Origin: Ciona intestinalis
Lineage: Eukaryota > Chordata > Ascidiacea > Phlebobranchia > Cionidae
Length of the DNA stretch: 47,514 nt
NCBI RefSeq assembly: GCF_000224145.3
Contig: NW_004191417.1
Coordinates: 1-47,514, forward strand
Direction of reading: 5' to 3'
Shown: positions 32,642 to 44,441 of the stretch, one piece after another
Layout: each line of letters starts with the position of its first letter
Numbering within the stretch: position 1 is the first letter of the stretch
Made by a program: the position numbers and the translations under genes
Notes under the pieces: model-generated
Told to the model about the DNA's origin: nothing
Database searches by the model: none
Seen by the model: the letters and a program-made list of their open reading frames with translations, nothing else

Positions 32642-35509
32642 TTATGTTTCAAAGTTGGATTCCATTGTTTGGTCGACAATCACCAACGAGTTCTCGTTTT
32701 TCACGATGTCATCATGACTCAGCATGTTTTGCTCCAATGACGTTGTTGCCGACATCACTTCCTGTTGACAATCAACCATTATGACATCACAACTGCTATT
32801 ATGACAACAAACCTCTTCTTGTGACATCACACACGATCCATTGTTCATCGAAGTATCGAGATTCTAGAAACAAATAAAACATTTTTTTTGAATGCGAATA
32901 ATTGCTTATTTTACGATAGCGATCAAAATTAGGGGTCTAGTAACCCCAATAAAACGAGACCGACTAAAAAAGGAAACAACTAACTCACCTTCCCATTCTC
33001 ACCACTAGGAGGTGACACTTGCCTGTCTTGTGATGTCACAATCACCTCGTTCTCTTCAACAAAGAAAACTGGCAGTGGCTGTTTCACATAGAAATGTTAT
33101 ATAAGATACAATAATTTTATTTCTATGTTTACGTTCTGTTTCTTGAGATGCGTTTTTAGATGAGCCTTGTAGTTTCCGTTATGGTTGAACAATCGCCCAC
33201 AATCGGGGCATGGACCGAACAAGTTACCTGCGGTACAAAATATGAAGTGCCTATGTTGTTTCCATTCTTTCAGTGTAAAAGATCTTCTGGCAATTGTAGA
33301 TTTTTATGTTTTATCTGTCATGCGATGAGACGGTTAAGTGTCCAAGCACATATACCCACAAGGATAGATTTATTAATGACATCACAACCCACCATTATGA
33401 CATCACACCCACCATTATGCTCCCTCATGTGGCGAGTAAGATCACATTTATATCCGTAACTTTTTCCACATTGTTGGCATACGAAAGGTTTCTCTTTGGT
33501 GTGCGTTCGTATATGATCTCTATGGGGGAATAACATTGTTGTCATTGTACGTCACAATTGCTACATCATGATATAAATATTTCCTTAATGCTGACTTATC
33601 CATTAGGTTGGGTTTAATATATTTGGTTAGGTTACACCAAACCCCCCCCACCAACCTGACTTGTGTTGCCGTAGCGAACATTCTTCGGCAAACGGGACAA
33701 CTCTTCTTCTTCACCCCGGCGTGCCACAGTTTGTGCTTGCTTAAACTTGAAGGGTCCGAAAAGGTTTTCGAGCAAACCTGGCATTTGTGGGGTCGTTCAC
33801 CTGAGGATAGAAATCTTATATAAGCAACATAAAGATCATATATAGGCAACATAAACATCATATAAACCAACCGGTATGGATCCGTTCATGTATTTTAAGA
33901 TTATAAATATTCGCGAATGACCTTCCACACCAACCACAAGTAACGGGGTTTTCCCCATTATGATAACGAAGATGAGCTTCCATTCGAACTTCCGTCATTA
34001 CTTTGCGACAAATCGGACACTCGACGCGCTCCAACGGTTTACGACCGCGGCGTTTCTCAACTTGAATTTCTTCAGAATTCTAGGATATATTTTTATCAGT
34101 GTAAAAACAGTGCTGGGTAGCAACATATTATTAGAACCAGGTGGGCATGTTTGATCGCAGCGATATATAATCACCCATATATGACATCATAACCACACAT
34201 GTACGACATCATAATCACCTTTGTAGCTTCTGTTGTTTGCAATCGACTAGAAAAAAATAAGAATAAATAGATTATTTCGAGAATTCAAACGAAAGATCTT
34301 CTTTGGAAAACGAACAATTGTCAGAAGATCTCTTTCATATTTACCTAACATTTGCCTGAGCATATATAATATACATATAGTATCAACAACACCAACGCAC
34401 CCGTCTTCTTCTTCAACCTCAATATTTCCCTCGTTGTCGGAAACCTCAGGTTCGTCACATTTTGAGGATTCTATAAAAATCTTATAAAATATCCCAATAT
34501 GTAAGATTTCTATGAAACAAACCATCATTATTGAGTTGTTGTTTAAACTTCGCGCAAAGTTCGACAATTGAGGATATTTTCAAGAATTCCGAAGTGGCCG
34601 ATATTTGATCGGCATTGGTTTGGTTGATTGTTAGGTTAGAGGTGTAGATAAAGTTGATGATCGTCGAAAAGTTTGCCGATTCAACGCCGTCCAAGTTGAT
34701 ATTGGGGGTGCCCTCCTGTGGTGTTTAAAGTTATGATTAGTAATTCAGTACATTAGAAGGTGAAACCCCTGTGTCCTTGAGCAAGACACTTAACAGTAAC
34801 TGCTCCAACCCAGAGGTTAATAGTCGGGGGTTAATTTTATCATCCACACATAAAAACAATCACCCATATATTACATATGTTGGTAGATTAACATAAATAT
34901 TATTTATCTTTTTAAATACGATAGCGAAGATCAAATTAATTAAAATAACGAAGAGAAAGAATTAGCAACAAAACAACAGTCGTTAAAACATAATTACTGT
35001 TGTTGTTTCTTGCAGAACGGACCGAAACACCGAACTATTTGCGGCGAGAATCGCTCGGTGAGCGTGGAACTTCACTCCTGGGTTGATAATAAACATGTGA
35101 TAACTTTAATAAGCACCAAACTTTGTAAAACACAGGGGAGGCAGGGGTAGTTAGACACACAATCCTGTGAAACAAATCTAACTTATTGGTTGTAATGTTT
35201 ACTGATTAATAAAGAGCAGAAAATTAGAGGTTGGCTTGCCCACCCTGCCACCCCAGGTCTAACGCCCCCCCCCAACTCACCCTCCACAAGAACAACAATA
35301 TCGGTGAAACTTTGATCCTCCCGTTGTTTATTTAGTTCCCCCATGGTCCTTGTAGGTTGAGTCAACGACTGCACGATCATAATAACTATTGTTGATTCCT
35401 CTAGTTTCCCGAAACTGCGATGTCGTTCTAAAACACTGGTTTTCCAACTGGGGATAAATTCTGGGAAAATCCCTGTTGATTGTGACGAAACAGAACAGTG
35501 TCCATTCAT
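32642..35509 (-). CDS. BTB/POZ and C2H2 zinc-finger protein (ZBTB-type), 11 exons
   Basis: Probable sequence-specific transcription factor. Exons in order: 35509-35281, 35077-34998, 34715-34523, 34470-34401, 34246-34219, 34079-33872, 33800-33656, 33519-33413, 33227-33133, 33078-32989, 32863-32642; 488 residues. The BTB domain (about residues 55-165) is split over exons 1-3: [38 protein letters not shown]. An acidic linker ([16 protein letters not shown]) and a basic AT-hook-like KRRGRKP follow. Then six C2H2 fingers begin at CPICRKV, CGWCGRS, CQVCSKT, CPVCRRM, CQQCGKS and CPDCGRL. The tail (exons 10-11) contains the dispersed motif translated in both orientations (VMSQEE and CDVIMV). The start at 35509 is the longest open choice; an internal Met just before the BTB domain is possible. 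The gene is head-to-head with FPGS. I cannot name an orthologue. Confidence 0.87.
34755..34890 (+). repeat. SINE-like element copy, antisense in BTB zinc-finger intron 2
   Basis: Body CCTGTGTCCTTGAGCAAGAC, CTGCTCCAACCCAGAGGTTA, then AACAATCACCCATATATTAC. The 5' head is missing. Confidence 0.8.
34905..35000 (-). repeat. Repeat family B copy, BTB zinc-finger intron 2
   Basis: AATACGATAGCGAAGATCAA and ACAACAGTCGTTAAAACATA. It directly abuts exon 2 (ends 34998), so the exon 2 donor lies at the element boundary. Confidence 0.75.
35120..35265 (+). repeat. Repeat family C copy, BTB zinc-finger intron 1
   Basis: AGGGGTAGTTAGACACACAA, TGTAATGTTTACTGATTAAT, GCCCACCCTGCCACCCCAGG. Closely matches the 4400-4565 copy on the other strand. 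Confidence 0.85.
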
Positions 35510-35817
35510 GCGGAAAAAAACATTAAAAAAAACAAAATTTTATCGTTTAATAAAGGTGGACCTTATTTAATTAAATTAAACTATGTAAATATTATTCGTA
35601 ATAGTCGCGGTTTAAATTTGTTATTATTACAAGTGAAGCGAGACGGGGGGTATAAATAACGATGATCGCGATTCATTCGTTCACTCTGTCGCGATACCAT
35701 TGTGAGGTCACACACGTGGGTTTCGTCGAGTGGTGGCGCTATTGTTGCATTGTTTCTACCGTTGTTTCGTCACAGAAGTCATTATGAAGTTGGTCAATGT
35801 TGTGGCCACAGCGCGCG
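35510..35817. promoter_or_regulatory. Divergent promoter region BTB zinc-finger / FPGS
   Basis: 308 bp between start codons. Seen: A/T runs near 35515-35545, a GC-richer stretch at 35690-35820, and the FPGS uORF. The intact TGACGTCA nearby (35947) lies inside FPGS intron 1. Confidence 0.55.
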
Positions 35818-35834
35818 ATGTTGGGTTGGAATAA
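35784..35834 (+). promoter_or_regulatory. uORF overlapping the upstream FPGS start
   Basis: ATG at 35784 opens a 16-codon frame ending TAA at 35832-35834. It is out of frame with, and overlaps, the mitochondrial-form ATG at 35818. If transcribed it would reduce use of that start and favour leaky scanning toward the downstream Met at 36402. Confidence 0.5.
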
Positions 35835-37916
35835 ACTGGTTTTCCATCGAGGAATTTCTACAATTATAACTCGTGGATATCAGTAAGTTATTCATTAATT
35901 AAATTGCTAATAATTACGTAATTATCACGTGTGCGGAGCAGGAAGTGACGTCATGTTGTTGTTATTGTGACGTAAGTGTGAGGTTTGCGATAAATATCCA
36001 TAGAAATATTGTAAACCTAGTTTATATGTTAAGAGAATGAAGGCGTTGCATAGCTACTATAAAGTAATTATTTCATAAAGTTAAATAAAAGATTTAAGAA
36101 ATAATTTGCTTTTATAATTGGAAAATCCAGGGGTTGCTGCAACCGTTGCAAAGTCCTCAGGGTAGGCCTGCATACCATGCACGATATAAATCGACACCAG
36201 TGCTGACAGATAACAAATTATAAACAATAACAAAAAGTGACAGATAACAAATTATAAACAATGTTGACAGATAAAGATTTGCGGGTCATGTGTTGTTCAA
36301 TTTTCGACAAGATAAATAACATAAAATATATATACTCAAAATAAGTGTTGTTTACTTTTAATTTTTAAAGAAATAAACCTATTATTTATCACAGGCAACA
36401 AATGGAGGCGATTGACACGAAATATGAGGAAGCCGTTCAAACGTTAAACGAACTGCAGTGTTACAAGATGTTGTCGGCCAAACAAAAGTTGGAAGGTCTC
36501 GGTCTTTTGCTGATGAAGGAATTTCTGCATCGAGTTGATGTTTCCGAGAAGGATATTAACGACCTACGTGTCATCCATGTTACTGGGACCAAGGGCAAGG
36601 GATCGACGTGTGCGTTTGTGGAAAGCATTTTACGCAAACATGGAGTAAAAACGGGGTTCTACTCTTCACCCCACCTACTGGAAGTTAGGGAACGCATCCG
36701 GTTAAACGGGCGACCGATATCGACAGATTTGTTCACCAAGTATTTCTGGGAAGTTCATGAACTTTTGAAAATATCGGAGGATGATTACGAAGCAAAGATC
36801 CCGAGTTACTTCTACATGCTTACGATACTAGCTTTCTATATTTTCAAACATGAGAAAGTTGGGGCAGCTGTAATAGAGGTTGGTATAGGGGGTGCATTTG
36901 ATGCGACAAACGTGATATCTCGCCCCATCTGTTGCGGGGTAGCAGCATTGGGTATCGACCATACCGAATACCTTGGAAATACTATAGAAAAGATAGCGTG
37001 GCAAAAGGGGGGGATATTTAAACCCGGAACCCCCGCGTTTACCCTCCCCCAACCCACCGAGGGGATGGCAGTGTTGAAACAACGAGCAAACGAATTTAAC
37101 GTCGATTTGAAAATTGTCCCAAACTTTGACTCTTACCCCAGGTCAGATGACCTTACCCTAGGTTTGTCAGGTGACCACCAGAAACTTAACGCATCACTGG
37201 CCACACAGCTGGCTAATTGTTGGTTACAAAGGACCTCTATGTCACCTATTATGACATCACCAAACTTATTGTTCCCATTAAACGAACCTTTCCGACAAGG
37301 ATTGCATAGTTGTGTATGGAATGGTAGAGGTCAGGTGATCAAGTTCCGCTCTGTTAGTTTTTACCTTGACGGCGCACATACGGTCCGTAGCCTTACTTGC
37401 GCCACCAAGTGGTTCATGGAAGAATCTTCGACAGAGGAATTTCATTTGAAAACTTCGTGCGAGAAAATTCTTGCATTTAACGTGACAAACAACCGCGATG
37501 CGAAACAATTCCTCGAGATTTTATTCCCGTGCGGATTTTCTCGAAGTCTGTTCGTCCCCAATATTGCCTCACACGCCCCGTCAAGGTTTAACGACCAAAA
37601 CAATCTTAAAATTCCGATCGAAAACCAAATTTTCCGAATCTTCGCGAACCGTGACGCTTGGAAGGAAGTGTGTCAGTCTAGGGGAACCCCGACCAACAAC
37701 GACGAGGCTCAAACTTTCCTCTCGGTCGCCGATGCGCTCTCTAGTGTCACCGAGGGACGGGATGAAGAACTGTGGAAGACACTACAGTCTATGACATCAC
37801 AAGAAGATTACCCAACCATGAAGTTAAGAGGGAAGCACCTTCAGGTGTTTGTCACTGGAAGTCTCCACTTAGTGGGCGCTTTTCTCATGATATTGAAACC
37901 AGATATAAACGAGTGA
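35818..37916 (+). CDS. FPGS: Folylpolyglutamate synthase (FPGS), mitochondrial and cytosolic starts, 2 exons
   Basis: ATP-dependent ligase adding gamma-linked glutamates to folates, which retains them in cytosol and mitochondria. Exons 35818-35882 and 36395-37916; 528 residues from the first ATG, or 504 from the internal ATG at 36402 (residue 25). Exon 1 encodes MLGWNKLVFHRGISTIITRG, a basic Ser/Thr-rich presequence; the second Met starts MEAIDTKYEEAVQTLN, matching the human cytosolic start region. Motifs: P-loop VTGTKGKGST, GFYSSPHLLEVRERIRLNG, VIEVGIGGAFDATN, LGIDHTEYLG, IAWQKGGIFKPG, YLDGAHT and the C-terminal VTGSLHLVGA. Apart from intron 1 the gene is intronless, unusual beside its neighbours, and may reflect past retroposition (inference). 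Two dispersed motifs are translated (IMTSPN, SMTSQE). Confidence 0.97.
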
Positions 37917-37929
37917 AAATATTGACAAA

Positions 37930-38075
37930 AGGTTTATAAACATTGGGGAGACCTGACGGGGTTTGGATAGTTAGACACGCGTTCCTGTAAAACTGAAAGT
38001 TCCATTGATTAATATTTCAAGTATTAGGGGGTTTGGCCTACCCACCTCGCCACCCCAGGTTTGGCGCCTGTGTAC
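37930..38075 (+). repeat. Repeat family C copy, probable FPGS 3' UTR
   Basis: GGATAGTTAGACACGCGTTC, TTGATTAATATTTCAAG and ACCTCGCCACCCCAGGTTTG; more diverged than the other two copies. Confidence 0.75.
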
Positions 38076-38173
38076 GCCCCCAAACCACCCAACCATGAAA
38101 ATGTATTGTGATGTCATATTATTGTAACATGTCAACAAAGTTTCCTTGTTTTAAAACTTTTATTAGTTTGTTA

Positions 38174-38194
38174 AATAAATAAACCAACAATAAA
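38174..38194 (+). terminator. Clustered AATAAA poly(A) signals for FPGS
   Basis: AATAAA at 38174, 38178 and 38189, about 260 nt past the FPGS stop and beyond an inserted family-C repeat. The repeat would therefore lie in the FPGS 3' UTR. Confidence 0.5.
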
Positions 38195-39859
38195 ATTTAT
38201 TGGGGGATTTCCAATCCTATTTGACGTCACACAAACCGTGAAACTTCACAATCCCACGTTTGATTTTTAAAGGACCCCTAGCGGATTTATGTCAGTTAAT
38301 TTCTTACCGCTAGCTAGCGTAGTTAAGCAGCCTACTACCATTGGCTGGGGGCTTGTCGTGCCGTAGTGGCTTTCCACCAACGCCAGCCACATAAACTATG
38401 AAGGTGTTCTAATCCTGTTTCTGTTTTCCAGAAGCTTCAAAACAAATATATTATTACGTCATGATTTCCAGTGTGTATTACGTCACAGAGGAACAATAAA
38501 TTCGTTCTCCAGCTTTGAATCAGCTGTTCTATTCATCCGCGTGGTGGCGTGCGAGGGTAAGTTGAAGTTTGAACCAAAGTTAGACAAACTTTAATCAGGA
38601 AGGTCTGGTGTATTACGCGTCGCGTATGGCGCGGTGGCCGCGATTTAAGCTTCAGGAAAGTTGTTTTCGAATGTTAGATTCAGCGAAGCGTCGTCGTTGC
38701 TGTCGCGAAAGTTTGGGATTGTCGATTATTATTTTTATTACGTCATAATCGCTTCGACGCTGCCGCTCAAACTGTTCGATTATTAATTTCGAGTGTAATA
38801 ATGGATGCTCTGTGACGTCACATGTTGGTTTTGTATTTATTATGACGAGACAATGGGCAAACAATGAAAAGTGTTTTCAATGTAATTGTGGAATTCGAAT
38901 TAGTTGTGAGGTCATAGTTAGCCCGTTTATATCGTCACAGATAGATTGCAAGGGTTTCTCTGACATCATAGTAACAATTGTCAGCTTTGTTTTCACGCTT
39001 CGCTGGTTTTAACAGGATCCTCTTTTTGGGGAAAAATTCGAAAAATTCTCGATTTCGATCGCGGTAGTCGCTATAATATGATATTTCCATGGTTTAACCT
39101 CACGCGTATTGAATATCTTGTTAACTACCTTAGATTGACGATCATCATCAATCAGAGTGACGTTAAGCAGATAACAAAAAGCGACCGCGCGAGTTTCAAT
39201 TACGTTCTGTTTGTTTTGGTAATTAGAGCCGTCTGTCTCAAATATTCCTCCGCCACTTCAAGTTATCTTCGGTTATTACGTCACAAACATCGCTCACTAA
39301 ACGCCATGTTTCGCGACAACTTTAAGCCGGAAATGACATCACAAGTCCTCCAACTAATTGACGACAATTAGATTCAACCCCCGAGGCGACAAATACCATT
39401 GTCGACCAATTGTCGTCGAACAATATTCTTTTACTTTATTGTGACGTCATAATCATCGATTAATTGTGAATTGGCCCGGTCAAGTTCATTATGACGTCAC
39501 AAGCGCTTCTTTCGCTGGTTTCCTGTTGTTCCGCTCGGCCGACCACGTCGCGGAATGTCGTTTCAATTTCTTCTTCTTTTTCACAGATTTCGCGTAAAAT
39601 GAATTAACCAGCGTGACGTCATATAGGTGGGTGTTACGTCATCATTGCTTAATATGATAACAATGAACGCTTTATTACGTCATAATTTATTTGGAACAAT
39701 CCCGATTTATGTAATTCCCCAAGGACAATGAGTTAATATGACGTAACAATCAAATATTCCGGTTAATTAAATATTTTCTCCCTCGCGATGTTTTCGCGAT
39801 CCAAGAATTTGTGGAATTTTAAGAACATTCTCTCAACAGGTATTGTTACATCACAGACG

Positions 39860-42800
39860 ATGAAGAGTTTTCTCGCGGCGTCGGTTCTTGTGTTGATGAC
39901 GTCACAATTACTTGCGCAACAATCGTCGGACAATAGAAAAGGTAAAATTTTAATTATTACGTGAACATTATGTTTGTATTATGACGTCACGAAAGTATTT
40001 GTGACGTGGCGGGCCACTATTGGTCGTTTATCAAGCACTGGTAACAATGGTCGTTTGTCCGGTGACAAATAGAAGTCGAATCGCGAAGTTGGAACAATCG
40101 GATTCTTGGACAAGGAGGTGACTGTATGACGTCATAATGATTTCGTGAGTTGTCACGTGACAAAATCACGGCACGGGTCACGTGTGCATGTAAGCATGAC
40201 GTCATGATTCATAATAACAGTGCTTGATAAATGACGTAGTGATGACGTATCGTGTGTGACGTGTGATTTGTCATTATGACGCATGAATGAATATTTACAT
40301 CATAATTGATGTTTAATTTGATCTTTTCCTTCAAATATATGATTTCTATTATCGTAGTTGTAGAAGATTTCTATGAACTTCAAAATTTCCGGTTGATTAA
40401 CCACACGCTTGTTGTGATGTCATAATGAAACCACATCGTCTTGTGTTACGTCATAAATCGGTCAATTGGACTCGTTGTCACGTAATGTCATTGTGACGTA
40501 TCCATTCATCATTGTTATGTCATAATCTTTCTTTATCTTGATTCAGACCAAACAATCCTTGGATTATGACGTAACAATCGTAACTATTTTTCTGAATATC
40601 CTCTGTGACGTAGCAACCACATTCTTCAACAGATTATTCTAATGTTTCCATAAATGGTATTGTGACGTAACACTTAAACAGGCGACGCATGCTTCTATAT
40701 TAGGCTCGCTAACCATGTCGTACCACAGGTTGCCGAACGGTGTATTATGACTTGGTGTTCGTGTTGGACGCTTCAAGTAGCGTTGGAGATCAGGATTTCG
40801 GGCGGGTTCGAAAGTAAGTCATGGTTCAATGAACAAGTTATGGTTCAATGATTTCTCACGAATATTGCTTCAAACAAATATTTTCAACTTTTAGATTTTT
40901 TTTGCCGTTAAAATATTCCTTCAACCAAATAAGGCCCCCGAACTCCACAATAACCCCAAACCCCAATAACCCCCTAGCAACCCCTCTTTACCCCTAACAC
41001 CCCCTCATTGCCCAACAACCCCTTTTACCCTAAATAACCCCCATATCCGCCCCAACGTTTCAAACATGTTTTACTATTTTAAAATACCCCTTTCACCCAA
41101 AATATCTCTTTATTGGAACAGCTGTTTCGACCGACGCCACTTCCCACACACCCGTAGCGTGTTTTAACAATTGTAGTTTTGGTGCAAATTCTTTGTTGTT
41201 TTAAATAATTGGATCTTCGCCATCGTTTAACTTTGTTTAACAGAATAAAAATGCAGCTTTGCCCCATCAACCCATATTTTACCCCCTACCCCCAGATGGG
41301 TGTCCGACCTCGTAGCGACGTTCGACATCGGCCCCGATTACACAAGAGTCGGCGTCGTCGTTTACGCTGAAGAACCAGAGATGGCGATCGCACTCAACCA
41401 ATATACGGATCGAGATTCCTTAATTCAAGCGGTCGGGAATATTACTTATTTAAACGGTGAGCTGTGGCCCAAGTATTTAGCTTAGGTGTCTGTACAAACA
41501 AGCAGAGCCAAAGTATATTGCATTCACCACATTAATCAACGAGGTTCCCTATGTTTGACAACTATGAGTGTAACTACATTTTAACAATGTCACCCCAGGT
41601 TTCATCCTGCTGTTAGGTGTCTATACAAACAAGCAGAGCCAAAGTATATTGCATTCACCACATTAATCAATGAGGTTCCCTATGTTTGACAACTATGAGC
41701 GTAACTGTGTTTTAACAATGTCACCCTAGATTTTACCCTGCTGTTAGGTGTCTATACAAACAAGCAGAACCAAAATATATTGCATTCACCACATTAATCA
41801 ATGAGGTTCCCTATGTTTGACAACTATGAGCGTAACTGTATTTTAACAATGTCACCCCAGATTTGTTATAATGTCTCACAGATGGATTGCATCTATAACG
41901 AGCACTTGAAAAGTCAAGGGGTTGAACGGTCACGTGTTTAAACAGGTGTCCACATAGAAATAATATAAGGTCACCGACGCGTGACCAAGGGCCCTATTGT
42001 CCCATTATTACGTCACAAACACCCCAATGTTATAGCCGCGAGCGACAACTAAAGGATAATCCTTCGTGTAATTATTCCGCAACATTATCTACTCTTTCAT
42101 CTATTGTCCCGCGGCGGACGACGCCGTGTGACGTCACAATCTTATATTACACGTCATAATATTGAATATTCCAGGCAATACTAGAACGGGAAAAGCGATT
42201 CGATTTATGAATGAAGAATCCTTCAGTATTGCCAACGGTGCGCGCGACATCGAGTTTGGTTACAATAGGCTGGCCATTGTTCTCACCGATGGCCGCGCGC
42301 AAGATAATGTGTTTAACCCGTCACTAGAGGCACAAAACAATGGAATCCAACTTTACGCTGTCGGGGTGAGTATTGTGACGTCATGGGGTATGACGTTATA
42401 TATTAATACGACGCACATATTATGACGTGTACTATGACGTCAGGTATCAACGGCAGTGGTCGAGGAATTAAACGAAATCGCGTCCGACCCGGATTCTCGT
42501 CACGTGATGCAGGTGGACGACTTTCAAGCGATCGAGAGGATCCGGGAACTACTGCGGCAGATCATTTGTGTCGGTATGGTGGACATTCTTATATTGCATT
42601 TATTATGTTATTATCATACTCCCATTATCACAGACGCGATATGTCCCGATCTCGGCACCACTGATGACCCTTTGAAAGGTGACCTCACCGTCATACCAGG
42701 CAAGCTAATCCTTCGCGAACTAACCGCATGTTCTCATATACGGGGGTTTACCCACTTAATTTCAAGGTGATTCGTAGTTTGCATGCGTAGTATGATGTCA

Positions 42801-44399
42801 CAGTGCGTCGTATGCCGTCCCAAACGTTGTATGACGTTACTAATGACGTCACGGAGCGGTATATGACGTCACACTGCGTTGTATTCCGTCACACTGCGCG
42901 TATGACGGCACGAAGCGATTTATGACGTCACAAAGAAGAAACAAAGATCAGGTACGTCACAAACACCTAACAAACCCATCAGCACTAAACCTTCTTCTTT
43001 TACTTCCTGCCACACCCACCACACGCCCACTTTCTAACCATATTTCAACCATTCAGGCTTCGACTTGATTTCCGCTTTTGATTTGGACAACTTGGCGAAA
43101 TTAACCGATGACGTAACGAAGGTACCGGGTTCGATTCCCGGTCTCGAAGCGTACCGGTTGTCTGGAAGTCCTTCAATCAAAACACGGTGTGTATCTGATT
43201 GTCATGTAATGGGACGTTTTTATCACGTATGACGTAACATGAAGTGTGTATGACGTATATATGACGTTTGTATAACGTAACAACCACTATTACAGCGACG
43301 TGTTCGGCAAGGGACTTCCCGATCAATACGTCATTTCCTCTACGTTCCGGTTGAACGATCGATCATCGAGGAAAATATGGAGCATCATGAAGATTGTCGA
43401 TTCTTCGGGGAATGATCAGTTTAATATAAGGATAAACCCGAGGACGGTGAGTGTTGGGGGGGTTTATTACATACTTGTCTTATAACAGATAGTTTTCATA
43501 GATATTTTTACCCGCAGCGTGTTTTAACGACTGCCGTTTTTCTGCTAGATTTCTTCTCTTCGTTGTTTTTTATAATTTGATCTTCGCCATCGTGTTCGAA
43601 GATATGTATGCCTATCTACTATATATCACCCTGTACCAACTTACCCATGTACCATCTTACCCCATCTTACCCCGTACCATCTTACCCGGGTACCAACTTA
43701 CACCATGTACCATCTTACCCCCATAGAAATCCCTCGACTTCATCGGGTTGGGGTTGGACCACCGATCCACCTCAAGCAAGTTCAAAAGTCGTCGTTACCC
43801 TCCGGTGGAAAATCTCTTCGACAAAAAGTTTCACAAAGTATTGATGCACATAAACAGGTGTGTGATGTCATAATATATCAGGTGTAGTATCTTTACGTAA
43901 GCTTATCTTGTAATTACATTTAGGTTTGTAAAACTCAGTATGTATATCATTATTGCAGCGGTTCTGTGACTTTATTCATCGATTGCGTGAAAGTTGGAAC
44001 GCGTCGTATGCGACAAAAAGCTAACGAGATTGATATCGGGGGAACCACCTATCTTGGGAGGACGCGTCGGGATTCCCCTGCAGAGGTGATGACGTCACGA
44101 TGACATCACAGATGACGTAACCATGTTATATTGTTACAGTTTGAGATACAATCGATTCGATTATATTGTGAGGTCGAATCCGCCGACAAAGCTGAGCTAA
44201 CGTGTTGTGAACTTCCCCAACATAGAAACCCAATTGTGAGTGTGTGGTATTGTGATGTCATATATAATTATAATACGTCATATTTAGTGCCCACCAATCA
44301 GAGGATACTCGGAAACGACAACTGAACCTGTTCCTGCAACAACAAAAGTTACAACAACAACCACAAAACCAACAACAACAACAACAACAACCACAAAAC

Positions 44400-44441
<42 letters not shown>

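Larger units (their letters stand above)
37917..39859. other. Intergenic region FPGS to collagen; no gene recognised
   Basis: 1.9 kb. Poly(A) signals for FPGS occur at 38174-38194 (three overlapping or close AATAAA). A family-C repeat lies at 37930-38075. From 38220 onward there are many intact TGACGTCA or single-variant sites (for example near 38221, 38813, 39442, 39491, 39612), a CpG-rich stretch likely to hold the collagen promoter. The 97-codon open frame at 39078-39371 has no recognisable features. Confidence 0.55.

Noticed and set aside
39078..39371. 97-codon plus-strand open frame upstream of the collagen
   Set aside because: No recognisable domain, no splice partners, composition like intergenic DNA.
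43125..43141. Perfect tRNA T-arm-like hairpin CCGGGTTCGATTCCCGG
   Set aside because: It lies inside collagen exon 7, in frame, with no matching acceptor or anticodon stems around it; most likely coincidence of the codons for PGSIPG.
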